A stretch of 64,000 bases of DNA from Bdellovibrionales bacterium (lineage in GTDB: Bacteria > Bdellovibrionota > Bdellovibrionia > Bdellovibrionales > UBA1609). Of the stretch, positions 53,233-61,504 are shown one piece after another (within the stretch, counting starts at the first letter, position 1; each line of letters starts with the position of its first letter). The notes below the pieces were generated by a model. It made no database searches and was not told where the DNA came from. It was given only the letters and a program-made list of their open reading frames with translations. The DNA lies in the NCBI GenBank assembly GCA_027459485.1, contig DAIDIG010000006.1, forward strand, positions 124,001 to 188,000, read 5' to 3'. Both the position numbers and the translations under genes were made by a program.

Positions 53233-55080
53233 TTAGATGCATTCCTTATGACCGTCAATGATCTCGGCGAATACGGTTTGCAAGTCATAGCCTGGCGTCT
53301 TCTCGGGCCGGGAGTGTCCGTTGTCAGTTTGTGCGTCCACGAGTGATTCAATCGATGTCTGCACATCCGCTATCGAAAGCTTTTGCTTGCGTAACCCCAC
53401 GATCAGTTCGTCGACGATATAGAGTAGAGCGTCGCCGGTGATTCTGTCTTGCCGGTTCGCCCGTTCGGCGTTTTGCGCGAACTCCTTTGCCGAGAAATGT
53501 TGCAGCTTCTTTCGAAGTGAGAAATACAGATTTTGAAATTTTCGCTCATTTTGTAGTAATTTCGCGTTTGGCTTACGGTCCCGACCGCGCGCCGATTCGG
53601 CAAGTATTAGTTTGAACAGTTGACGATCCGGGATTGGGCCCGCGCGCTTGGCCAATTCCGTCAATGCCGCGCGCATGTTCAATATCGCCGGGCGGTTGAT
53701 GCCATCTGCGACTTTTCTTGTCTTTCGATGGGTTTTCGCTGACTCCAAAGTCAAAAACGCCTTGTAAACGCGCCCCACCAGATTGCGGTGGTCGTGCATT
53801 AGGTTGCGAATTTGGCGTTCGTTGCAGCCCGTTTGCCTCAAGAAAAGTCTTAAGATTTCGTCGTCCAGCGCGACATCGAACATTTGCAGAGACCAATGGT
53901 TTTGAAAGCAATTGAAACTTCTCTTCTTGCCGTATTTCAAAAAATCGAACACTTGGGCAAAAGTCTGGATAAGTAAGCGCGCCTTCGAACGTTGTTCATT
54001 GAGCGTGGTCGAAAAGCGTTCGACGTCGTCATAGCGGTATTGATCGTGTCGAAGACCGAACTGTCGGATGCTGCCGTAGTCGATTATGCCCGCCGAGGTG
54101 AGAACGTTGTCGCCGTCCCAGTCGAGCCAGGCAAAAATGTAATTGCGGTCCAATTTCGCGGCGAAACGCCCGAAATTTTTTGCGAAAGTTTTAAGCATGA
54201 GCTGATCGCGATTTCTTTGTCGGGCGTTAAAGAGCAGACGGCCGTTGCGAAATTCACGGTCGATAAGATAGTCGATCGAGCTTCGAAGCGCTTCGAAATT
54301 ATTTTGTTTCAAATGCATGAAAATATGGGCAGGCCGCATGAGATTAGGTGCTGCGCGTACGCCGATACCGTGACCGGCGCCCGTATCAATGACGGCGAGC
54401 ACACGTTCGGTTTCAATTTTATTTCGGTGAAATATTTCGGAGAAAATTGCGGCGCCGAGCAGTTCGTCGAGATCGGCAAGACCGCATCCGTAACCGTAAC
54501 GGGTTGAGCCTGAACGGAGAGGCTTTTGAGCTTCCACGTACCCCGGAGCAAGACAAGTGACCCCAGTGCCGCGACTGCTGACGTCCCACGTGACGCCCGC
54601 ATGGGTGATTTGTCCGTTCCAAATAGAACGTCCATCACCCGATGTTTTGCCCAGCTTATTCGAGTGTTGAAGTTGCAAATAACGAGTGGCCATGAATTTA
54701 TTCGGCTTCATAACCTGCGGCATATAGTGAACGTTTTGTTTCTGGTCGTATTCATTGATAATACGGATGCAAAACGCATCCAAAATGGCTCGTTCGAGTT
54801 TTTTATTAATCGCATGAGGATGCGCGCGAGAAATCAACCCCATCTCTTTGGCGAGATTGAAATTAAAATAAACGAGGCGCCCGCCGTCGAGCTTTCGCAC
54901 CGGATAGAGGACATACGTGTCAGGCATGGCCGCTTGCCATTCGTGCTGACCGTCAAGCTCACGGAACCTTTCATAAGGATCCGAAGTTGGACTGAGGCGG
55001 ATGCTGGCGGATGTAGTAATGCGACCCATTTCTTGAACCGTATCGGCATTTTGGCTTGAAAATTCAAATGACCGACGCAC
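53233..55080 (-). CDS. Divergent SelO-like pseudokinase (protein AMPylase fold)
   Basis: A 615-residue protein whose core follows SelO (YdiU), which transfers AMP to Ser/Thr/Tyr of redox proteins. Matches in order: GDGR (148-151); GVTWDVSSRGTGVT (162-175) for the SelO motif W-H-L-K-G-A-G; SEIFH (214-218) for the SEAMH helix; VRAAPNLMRPAHIF (241-254) for RVAPSHLRFG; AWLDWDGDN (317-325) for GVMNTDN; and IDYGSI (333-338) for LDYGPF. The metal-site Asn and Asp are kept. The ATP-site Lys is replaced in the SSR stretch. GTG start at 55080 is 20 bases after the ATP-grasp gene; ATG at 55029 is an alternative. A C-terminal Arg/Lys-rich helical region (residues 430-600) has no SelO counterpart I recognise. 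Confidence 0.78.
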   Translation of the reverse strand: MRRSFEFSSQNADTVQEMGRITTSASIRLSPTSDPYERFRELDGQHEWQAAMPDTYVLYPVRKLDGGRLVYFNFNLAKEMGLISRAHPHAINKKLERAILDAFCIRIINEYDQKQNVHYMPQVMKPNKFMATRYLQLQHSNKLGKTSGDGRSIWNGQITHAGVTWDVSSRGTGVTCLAPGYVEAQKPLRSGSTRYGYGCGLADLDELLGAAIFSEIFHRNKIETERVLAVIDTGAGHGIGVRAAPNLMRPAHIFMHLKQNNFEALRSSIDYLIDREFRNGRLLFNARQRNRDQLMLKTFAKNFGRFAAKLDRNYIFAWLDWDGDNVLTSAGIIDYGSIRQFGLRHDQYRYDDVERFSTTLNEQRSKARLLIQTFAQVFDFLKYGKKRSFNCFQNHWSLQMFDVALDDEILRLFLRQTGCNERQIRNLMHDHRNLVGRVYKAFLTLESAKTHRKTRKVADGINRPAILNMRAALTELAKRAGPIPDRQLFKLILAESARGRDRKPNAKLLQNERKFQNLYFSLRKKLQHFSAKEFAQNAERANRQDRITGDALLYIVDELIVGLRKQKLSIADVQTSIESLVDAQTDNGHSRPEKTPGYDLQTVFAEIIDGHKECI

Positions 55081-55100
55081 TTAGTGCGGTAAAGTCAGCA

Positions 55101-56144
55101 TTATTTAATTTGAACGGATGCAATCCCGCCGTTTGGGCCTGAAAAATTCGTAACCTGACCGGTGTAAAGTCGCGCACAGATCAATTGAATGTCTGATCTA
55201 TAGACAAAAAACCGCAAATCGAATTTCTGCCCCTGCCATTCACCCGCCGGGCGGAACTCTTGAACAATGTAGTCTTTGGTCAAGATATCTTGAAATATTT
55301 TGTTCGAAACTGAGGCACCTCGAAAAACGCCTTTTCCGCCAAATGAAGTGCGCGGTTTAAACACCAAATTCTTTCTTTGCGCCCAAACATCGTCGGGCCC
55401 GTCGAACGATCGAATATGACGAGTCGGTATTAATACGTCGGAAATTTTTCTATCAGAGAAATCGATCAAACGTTGCTTGTCGGCTAATAGCAAATATTCG
55501 CGCGGATGTGGGGACAACGCGAATTTGCCCGAATGCCAAGCGCGCCAAAGCCGATCGACTTTAGGCGATTCTAGGTAAAAATCAGTGGAGCGGTTGTACG
55601 TGAAGCTGGGCTGGCGTAACATATTTTCGACATCCAAATCGCCGGAGTCGCAAATCGTGACTTTGCCCGCGCCCCATTCGCGAAATAAGTCGCCGTACAT
55701 CAAAAATTCAAAATAAGACTTTTGATTTAGAGGATCGTCGTCGATGATGGCGACGATATCGGGCGCGCGGTTCGTCCATTCTTCGAAAAAAGAAGCGCGC
55801 AATTTTCGAATAGCTGATTCGCGTGTCGAGTCGTCGCTCAGTTCGGCTGCCAATAAAAACATCGAAGCGTTGGTGTTGATCTCGATCAGCGAAAGCTGGT
55901 CGGTCGCGATGTCGTAATGAAAATCAAAAGAAGTGAGAACCGATGAGTCCGGAGCCGGCGTCTCGAGAACCTCGATCTGTCGCGAATTGTCGAGGCGACA
56001 ACGAAGCTCGTTCAACCACTCCGCAGAATGAGCGAACGCGTGAATGTCGGTAATTGCGACCTGCGCTCGATTGAGCACCGAGCGCGGCAGAGTCAAATGA
56101 GTCGACGCGACCATGTTTTTCAAATGGTCGCGCAAATTACCCAC
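55101..56144 (-). CDS. ATP-grasp family protein
   Basis: A 347-residue protein with an ATP-grasp C-terminal half: VFKPRTSFGGKGVFRG (261-276; ATP-binding lysine and glycine loop), YIVQEF (292-297), and FDLRFFVYR with the terminal GQVTNFSGPNGGIASV. The N-half has LIEINTNASMFLLAAE (86-101), an ATP-grasp-associated passage usually seen as IEINTNAGG. Such enzymes join a carboxylate to an amine or thiol, so a peptide or glutathione-like product is possible (inference); the closest subfamily is unknown. GTG start at 56144, or ATG at 56114; neither has a strong ribosome site. Followed by the SelO-like gene after 20 bases. Confidence 0.78.
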   Translation of the reverse strand: MGNLRDHLKNMVASTHLTLPRSVLNRAQVAITDIHAFAHSAEWLNELRCRLDNSRQIEVLETPAPDSSVLTSFDFHYDIATDQLSLIEINTNASMFLLAAELSDDSTRESAIRKLRASFFEEWTNRAPDIVAIIDDDPLNQKSYFEFLMYGDLFREWGAGKVTICDSGDLDVENMLRQPSFTYNRSTDFYLESPKVDRLWRAWHSGKFALSPHPREYLLLADKQRLIDFSDRKISDVLIPTRHIRSFDGPDDVWAQRKNLVFKPRTSFGGKGVFRGASVSNKIFQDILTKDYIVQEFRPAGEWQGQKFDLRFFVYRSDIQLICARLYTGQVTNFSGPNGGIASVQIK

Positions 56145-56199
56145 TTCACGTAAGGCGGGATAGCTACTTTTTATTCGTTCAACCGGATCCGCTGGCAGA

Positions 56200-56724
56200 T
56201 CATTTCACCTGTACGTGTTTTTGACCCGGCTTCCAGCCTGCGCCGCAAAGTTCGCCCGATTTGAGCGCTTGCACGACGCGCAGAATTTCATTGGCATCAC
56301 GACCGACATCGAGGTTGTGAATGCCCATGTATTGGATCACTCCCTCAGGGTCGATGATGAATGTGCCACGAGTGGCGACGCCTTTGTCTTGCAAAAGAAC
56401 GCCGTAATCGCGCGCGATTTGTTTCGTCACGTCGCCGATGAGCGGGTAACCGAGATTGCCGAGGTCGTCTTTGAGCCAACGCTTGTGGGAGTGTACCGAA
56501 TCGACGCTACAGCCGAGAACTTCGGCGCCGGCTTCTTTGAATGTCTTCAAGTGATCGCGAAATTGTGTGATTTCAGTCGGGCAAACAAAAGTGAAGTCGA
56601 GCGGATAAAAAAACAGTACGACATATTTGCCTCGGTATGTCGAAAGGCTCACTTCTTTGAAGTCTCCACCGTCGACGACAGCCTGGGCGGTGAATTGTGG
56701 CGCTGGTTGACCGATCATGGGCAT
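56200..56724 (-). CDS. 2-Cys peroxiredoxin (AhpC/TSA family)
   Basis: A 174-residue thiol peroxidase that reduces hydrogen peroxide and organic peroxides. Peroxidatic cysteine lies in FFYPLDFTFVCPTEI, resolving cysteine in SGELCGAGWKPGQ, and the active-site Arg in KGVATRGTFIIDPEG; these are AhpC/Prx1-type features. AGGAGGAG precedes the ATG. It is the first gene of the minus-strand run to hldD, 55 bases upstream of the ATP-grasp gene, with no terminator visible between. Confidence 0.96.
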   Translation of the reverse strand: MPMIGQPAPQFTAQAVVDGGDFKEVSLSTYRGKYVVLFFYPLDFTFVCPTEITQFRDHLKTFKEAGAEVLGCSVDSVHSHKRWLKDDLGNLGYPLIGDVTKQIARDYGVLLQDKGVATRGTFIIDPEGVIQYMGIHNLDVGRDANEILRVVQALKSGELCGAGWKPGQKHVQVK

Positions 56725-56805
56725 AAAAGCTCCTCCTATTAATTATTTCGTCTTTCTTGTCAGTTCTAGTTTTATCTGCCACAAAAAGACCGGAGCGGCA
56801 ATGCA

Positions 56806-57573
56806 ATGCGAATCATTACGTGGAATGTAAACGGTGTGCGCGCCGTCATGAAGAAAGGTTTTTTCGAATTCATTTCGAAATCGAACCCCGACCTTCTTTG
56901 CATTCAAGAATCCAAGGCTCATCCTGACCAGGTTGAGCCCGAACTGTTGAATCCGTTCGGGCGCCAAAGCGCTTGGTCCAGTAGTCACCGACCGGGGTAT
57001 TCGGGCACTCTCACGTACTTTCGAATGCCGCCGAAATCCATCTCCCGCGGGATCGGCGTAAAGAAATTTGATTGCGAAGGGCGCTTCGTTATTACCGAAC
57101 ATGACGATTTTCTTCTCTACAATGTGTACTTTCCAAACGGGGGGTCCCGCGAAGAGCGCCATCTATTCAAACAGGATTTTTTGGCGCGCTTCAAAGATCA
57201 TCTGTCGGAGCAGCTTGAAAACGGACGCGAAGTGATATTGGTCGGCGATTATAACGTCGCGCCTCAAGAAATCGATGTCTATGATCCCGTTAAACTTTCA
57301 AAAGAGTCGGGTTTTTTGCCCGAAGAGCGCGAATGGTTCAAACAGTTACTGAGCACGGGCTTTGTCGACGTCTTTCGACATTTTCACCCGAATGAAAAAT
57401 TTCGCTACACGTGGTGGAACTATCTTGACCAAGGTCGGGCCGGCAATCGCGGCTGGCGGATCGACCACATTTGTGTGAGCAAAGGTCTGATCGGCCGCGT
57501 GAAAAGTTGCGATATATTAGAGGATGTCACCGGGTCGGACCATTGTCCCGTCATCTGCGAACTGGACCGTTGA
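56806..57573 (+). CDS. xth: Exodeoxyribonuclease III (AP endonuclease)
   Basis: EEP-fold nuclease of 255 residues that repairs abasic sites. Motifs: IITWNVNGVRA, LLCIQESKA with the metal-binding Glu, YNVYFPNGG, LVGDYNVAPQEIDVYDP, WRIDHICVS and GSDHCPV with the catalytic His. All active-site residues are present. The ATG at 56806 is divergent from the peroxiredoxin gene. Confidence 0.96.
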   Translation: MRIITWNVNGVRAVMKKGFFEFISKSNPDLLCIQESKAHPDQVEPELLNPFGRQSAWSSSHRPGYSGTLTYFRMPPKSISRGIGVKKFDCEGRFVITEHDDFLLYNVYFPNGGSREERHLFKQDFLARFKDHLSEQLENGREVILVGDYNVAPQEIDVYDPVKLSKESGFLPEEREWFKQLLSTGFVDVFRHFHPNEKFRYTWWNYLDQGRAGNRGWRIDHICVSKGLIGRVKSCDILEDVTGSDHCPVICELDR

Positions 57574-57708
57574 AAAATCTCTCATACTGCGTTGGCTTCG
57601 ATTTTCGCTTGTGCGGCGTACCGGTTACAGTACGCCTCCGCGCTCAAATCTTGCCGCCTTGTCTGAGAGCTTTTTGAACGGTCCATCATAAGATACCATC
57701 TAAATCAC

Positions 57709-58164
57709 ATGAAACTTTTTGTTTTATTAGCTGCGCTTTCGACTTCTCTCAGCGTGCATGCGCTGTGTATCACGAGAAAGATGGCGACGTTGCGGGCGGG
57801 GCCCGGTTACAAATATGCCGTGACTTGGCGTGCGGGTCGATTCACTCCATTAGTTGAACTCACGTCCTCGAACGGTTGGTACAAAGTGCAAGATATGGAT
57901 GGCGACGTACAGTGGATCCCGCGCGGTGATGTCACACATAATATGGAGTGTGTGTCAGTGCGCGTGACGTCCGCCGTTCTTCGGACGGGCCCGAGTGCAA
58001 CCGCAAGTCTCGCCGATATTCGCGAAGTGGATCGATATACTCCCTTCGAACGGTTAGATGACCAGGGTGATTGGTACAAAGTCTTAGCAAGTTGGGGCGA
58101 CACATATTGGATTCATGAGAATGCTGTTTGGCGACCTTTAAAGATACAGCGGGTGAGCTTTTGA
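57709..58164 (+). CDS. Exported protein with two SH3-like domains
   Basis: A 151-residue protein with signal peptide LFVLLAALSTSLSVHA and two bacterial SH3 repeats. The first has TLRAGPGYKYAV and WYKVQDMDGDVQWIP; the second has VLRTGPSATASL and WYKVLASWGDTYWIHE. Bacterial SH3 domains bind cell-wall peptides. Cysteines at the start of each repeat could form a disulfide. An AT-rich leader contains TTGAAC but no paired -10. Confidence 0.88.
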   Translation: MKLFVLLAALSTSLSVHALCITRKMATLRAGPGYKYAVTWRAGRFTPLVELTSSNGWYKVQDMDGDVQWIPRGDVTHNMECVSVRVTSAVLRTGPSATASLADIREVDRYTPFERLDDQGDWYKVLASWGDTYWIHENAVWRPLKIQRVSF

Positions 58165-58262
58165 CGGTTCTACAGCCGTACAGTTCAACCGTTTCAAGTT
58201 GTTACAATTGCATATCTACCAGCTAAAAATTACAGTATTTAAGGCGATTTAAGATTTTACGC

Positions 58263-58292
58263 TTGCTTTACAAGGCGCGTTGTGTGTAAATA
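58263..58292 (+). promoter_or_regulatory. Promoter of the DksA-like gene
   Basis: TTGCTT (58263-58268), an 18-base spacer and TAAATA (58287-58292). The predicted start near 58299 falls in the 17-base palindrome at 58297-58313. Confidence 0.55.
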
Positions 58293-58296
58293 GTTC

Positions 58297-58313
58297 AGTT
58301 CCAAATTGGAACT
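58297..58313 (+). promoter_or_regulatory. Perfect 8-1-8 palindrome, candidate operator
   Basis: AGTTCCAA-A-TTGGAACT, an odd-length perfect inverted repeat placed at the predicted transcription start of the DksA-like gene. Repressor binding there would block transcription. Alternatively it forms an 8-bp hairpin at the 5' end of the mRNA, but a one-base loop makes that less likely. The regulator is unknown. Confidence 0.5.
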
Positions 58314-58367
58314 AGTACAAACTTGGGTCAAAAGCCCAAAGCCATCAGCGACATAGGGGGTAGCGAA

Positions 58368-58739
58368 ATGGCACTTACAAAAAATCTGGTTGAGAAATGT
58401 AAACGCGCACTTCTTGAGGCCAAAGCCGATATATTGAACCGTGTTCGAGACGTTCGAAATGATCTTCATTCATCAGAAGACGGCAAAGCCGGTGATGAAG
58501 GCGACCAAACGGTTCGAGCTCTGGCCGAAAGCGAAGCGTTGTCGAACAACGAACGGCTCCGTACACAGCTTGCCGAAATTGAAATGGCCTTGGCTCGGAT
58601 TGAAAACGGAACTTACGGCATTTGCGAAGAAACCGAAGAACCTATCGAACCGGACCGGTTGCTTGCGATTCCCTGGACTCGCTTGAGCATCGAAGGTGCC
58701 GAGATTCGCGAATCTGTAATGAAACGCTACGCTCGATAA
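58368..58739 (+). CDS. DksA/TraR-family protein without the zinc-binding cysteines
   Basis: A 123-residue protein with an N-terminal coiled coil (LVEKCKRALLEAKADILNRV, LRTQLAEIEMALARIENGTYG) and the degenerate finger CEETEEPIEPDRLLAIPWTR. DksA has four zinc cysteines; here only the first remains, the others being Thr, Ser and Ala-like positions. It would bind RNA polymerase through the secondary channel and tune transcription under starvation, as zinc-free DksA homologues do. The coiled-coil tip keeps acidic residues (GKAGDEGDQ). ATG at 58368 follows AGGGGG; that G-run could pair with the C-rich loops of the candidate RNA at 6207-6380 (inference). Confidence 0.85.
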   Translation: MALTKNLVEKCKRALLEAKADILNRVRDVRNDLHSSEDGKAGDEGDQTVRALAESEALSNNERLRTQLAEIEMALARIENGTYGICEETEEPIEPDRLLAIPWTRLSIEGAEIRESVMKRYAR

Positions 58740-58754
58740 TCTAGCCTCTTGAAA

Positions 58755-59792
58755 TCAGCGCCGCGGATTCGTAACCGCGGCCCAACCGCAAAGTTGAAAC
58801 AATATTCGCGCGCCGACGTTGCCGTCCCATTCGCTTCCGGACCGGTCGGGTGCCACTTCATTAAGATCAAATCCAACAATACGCCGACCGGATCGTGCAA
58901 TGACTTCGAGTAAAAATGAGGCCTCGTCAAAACTGAGGCCGCCTGGTACTGGCGTGCCAGTATGCGGGCATAAGTCCGGCGACAACCCGTCGATGTCGAA
59001 TGAAAAATAAACGAGTTCGGGCAATTCGCCGACGATTTTCTCACAGATCGAAAGCCAGCTTTTGCCTGAAAAAAGCTCGCGTTTTATATCCGCGTCGAAA
59101 TGAGTATGAATTCGATTTGAATTGGCTCGAATGAAATCGAATTCTTCTTGGCAGAAATCGCGAATCCCAACCTGGACAAGCGCTTTCGGCGGAACTTTTA
59201 ATTCGCAGACATTTCGCATGATAGAGGCATGAGAGAATTGAAAACCTTGGTAAGCGTGGCGCAAATCGGCATGCGCATCAATATGTAATATGCCGACTTT
59301 GTTCGGGCCGTATTTTTCGCAAATAGCTCGGATCGCGCCCAGGGGAGTTGAATGATCTCCGCCGACTACACCGGCGATCTTGCCTTTCGCAAGAACCGCG
59401 GCCGTTCGAGCGTGCACGTTTGTGACCATTTCGGCACAACCGGCGTTGACCACTTCTAAATTGTTCATGACTTCGCGTGAAGCGAGGGCGCCGCTCTCGT
59501 CCCATTCGTCAATCACTTGAGCCGCAAGCGGTTTGAGCTTGTCATTTTGTTTGCGGAGTCGCTCGGTCGAGTCGTCAGCAGCCCAAAAATAACCGGCGGT
59601 ATAGGCGTCACCGAAACGCGCGTCGTACAAGTCGATTTGCGGGCTCGCTTGAAAAATGGCGTCGGGTCCGCGGCTGGTGCCGCTGCCGTACGAAGTCGTC
59701 ACCTCCCACGGCACGGGGATGAGCGCGATGAGTGAGGTATCGAAGTCGGCGCTCAGACCAAAAATTCCGTCCAATTTTCTTTGCTTCGTCAT
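58755..59792 (-). CDS. speB: Agmatinase/arginase-family ureohydrolase
   Basis: Manganese ureohydrolase of 345 residues that probably cleaves agmatine to putrescine and urea. Motifs: VVGGDHSTPLGAIRA, LHIDAHADLRHAY, and YFSFDIDGLSPDLCP with GTGTPVPGG-like TGTPVPGGLSFDE. Metal ligands His and Asp are all present. A gene for arginine decarboxylase lies at the right end of the window on the same strand, supporting an agmatine route. Arginase or formiminoglutamase activity cannot be excluded. The C-terminal codons form a GCCGCGG/CCGCGGC inverted repeat without a T-run. Confidence 0.85.
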   Translation of the reverse strand: MTKQRKLDGIFGLSADFDTSLIALIPVPWEVTTSYGSGTSRGPDAIFQASPQIDLYDARFGDAYTAGYFWAADDSTERLRKQNDKLKPLAAQVIDEWDESGALASREVMNNLEVVNAGCAEMVTNVHARTAAVLAKGKIAGVVGGDHSTPLGAIRAICEKYGPNKVGILHIDAHADLRHAYQGFQFSHASIMRNVCELKVPPKALVQVGIRDFCQEEFDFIRANSNRIHTHFDADIKRELFSGKSWLSICEKIVGELPELVYFSFDIDGLSPDLCPHTGTPVPGGLSFDEASFLLEVIARSGRRIVGFDLNEVAPDRSGSEWDGNVGARILFQLCGWAAVTNPRR

Positions 59793-59827
59793 GAAGACAG
59801 GTTTTAATAGAGCGAAGGGAGTTCGTC

Positions 59828-61504
59828 ATGAAAATTCGGTTTTCAATCGTCATTCTAGCTGTTTGTTTTGGCATATTGAGCTCGGCTCACCAGCTCCGGC
59901 ATCCTCGGCATACGGTGAAATCGAATCAGCCGCAAATCGGAAATCCGATCGCGCCGGTCGGCGGAACATTTACGATTCAACTAGACTCCCAACCGCAATC
60001 CTTGAATCCGATGCGAACTCCCGACGGATACGGCCAACAAGTAGAGGGATACTGCTTTGATTCGCTTCTTCAACACAACATTCAAACGTATGATTATGAG
60101 CCCAGTTTGGCCGAAAAATGGGAAGTCTCGAAGGACGGGAAGTCCTATACATTTTATCTTCGTAAACACGCGAAGTTTACAAATGGCGAACCGATTACAG
60201 CAGCGGATGTGAAATTCAGTTTTGATGCTTTTAACAACCCGTCTTTAGCGGATGCGGTGGAAAAAGTATATTTTGAAAATATCGATCACGTCGATGTGCT
60301 TGGCCCATATAAAGTGCGCTTCGTTGTGAAGAAAAAGTATTTTTTAAATTTGGATGTTATTAGCGGCATGGCGATATTGCCCAAAACTGCCTACGGAAAC
60401 CCGAGCAATCACATGGCTCACGAAATCGTCGGATCTGGGCCATACAAACTCGAACGGTACGAAATAGGTAAGCAGATCGTGCTTGTGCGAAACGACGATT
60501 GGTGGGGCTTCAAGACTCCGCAGAACAGCGGATACTACAAATTTAAGAAAATTGTATTCAAGATTATCACCGACGAAAATGCGAAACTCGAAGCATTCAA
60601 GCGGGGCGATCTTGATTTTCTCGGTCTCAGCCCCGAGCAATTCGTCAAAAAAACTGATGGAGCGCCATGGGGGCAGACTATTTTTAAACGACAGGTCAAA
60701 AATTCCGCGCCGCAAGGTCAAGCATTCATCGGCTTTAATTTGAAAAATCCCCTTTTTAAAGATCGGCAAGTGCGCCGGGCGCTTTCGTTGCTGTTTAACC
60801 GACCGCTCCTCATTCAAAAGTTTTTTTACGACAAATATGAAGTCGCGCGTGGCCCTTGGTACAGCAAATCACCCGATGCCGACCCAAAAGCAAAGCCCTA
60901 TGCGTACAACCCGAAGCTCGCTCGCGAGTTGTTGAAAAAAGCCGGTTGGGCCGATACAAACCATGACGGCGTACTTGATAAAATGGTCGACGGGCACCGA
61001 GTCGATTTTCGATTCACCATTCTCAACGCCGGCGGCCCCTGGGCTCGTTACCTGACGATTTATCAGCAGGATTTAAAAAAGGCCGGTATCGACGTCGCAA
61101 TCAAAGTCGAAGATTGGAATTCATTCGAAACGAGCATGGATGAGCGAAAATTTGAAGCCGTCGCATTGGCCTGGGGCGGAGTTGTTTACAATGATCCGAA
61201 ACAGATCTGGTCTTCGAGCAGCAACTCGAAAACGGGTTCTAATTTTATCAGCTATTCAAACCCAGAGGTAGATCGCTTGATTGATCAAGCGCGTGTCGAA
61301 CTCAACACAAAGAAGCGATTGCCGCTCATGCATAAAATCTTTTCGCTGATTCGGAACGATTATCCTTATATCTTTTTGTGGAGCCCGAATTATAGTTTGT
61401 ACGCTTACGACAAGCGCATGTTGATGGAAGTTCCCACTTATAAGTACGGTGTTGGGACAGAAACTTGGTGGACCACTCCGTCGGCATCGGTTTCACCTCA
61501 ATGA
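59828..61504 (+). CDS. Extracellular solute-binding protein, family 5
   Basis: Periplasmic binding protein of 558 residues for an oligopeptide-type ABC importer. It has a signal peptide (FSIVILAVCFGILSSA), the family start GGTFTIQLDSQPQSLNPM, the AEKWEVSKDGKSYTFYLRK region, and KFTNGEPITAADVKFSFDAF. The C-terminus (YPYIFLWSPNYSLYAYDK) is typical. It would bring peptides to the permeases encoded next, of YejA type. ATGA overlap with the first permease. Divergent from the agmatinase gene. Confidence 0.92.
   Translation: MKIRFSIVILAVCFGILSSAHQLRHPRHTVKSNQPQIGNPIAPVGGTFTIQLDSQPQSLNPMRTPDGYGQQVEGYCFDSLLQHNIQTYDYEPSLAEKWEVSKDGKSYTFYLRKHAKFTNGEPITAADVKFSFDAFNNPSLADAVEKVYFENIDHVDVLGPYKVRFVVKKKYFLNLDVISGMAILPKTAYGNPSNHMAHEIVGSGPYKLERYEIGKQIVLVRNDDWWGFKTPQNSGYYKFKKIVFKIITDENAKLEAFKRGDLDFLGLSPEQFVKKTDGAPWGQTIFKRQVKNSAPQGQAFIGFNLKNPLFKDRQVRRALSLLFNRPLLIQKFFYDKYEVARGPWYSKSPDADPKAKPYAYNPKLARELLKKAGWADTNHDGVLDKMVDGHRVDFRFTILNAGGPWARYLTIYQQDLKKAGIDVAIKVEDWNSFETSMDERKFEAVALAWGGVVYNDPKQIWSSSSNSKTGSNFISYSNPEVDRLIDQARVELNTKKRLPLMHKIFSLIRNDYPYIFLWSPNYSLYAYDKRMLMEVPTYKYGVGTETWWTTPSASVSPQ

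Noticed and set aside
57602-57630. Hairpin GGCGTAC / GTACGCC between the exonuclease and SH3 genes
   Set aside because: Stem of seven pairs without a U-tract; too weak to call.
58759-58782. Inverted repeat GCCGCGG / CCGCGGC at the end of the agmatinase gene
   Set aside because: No T-run on either strand, and it is coding sequence; not a supported terminator.
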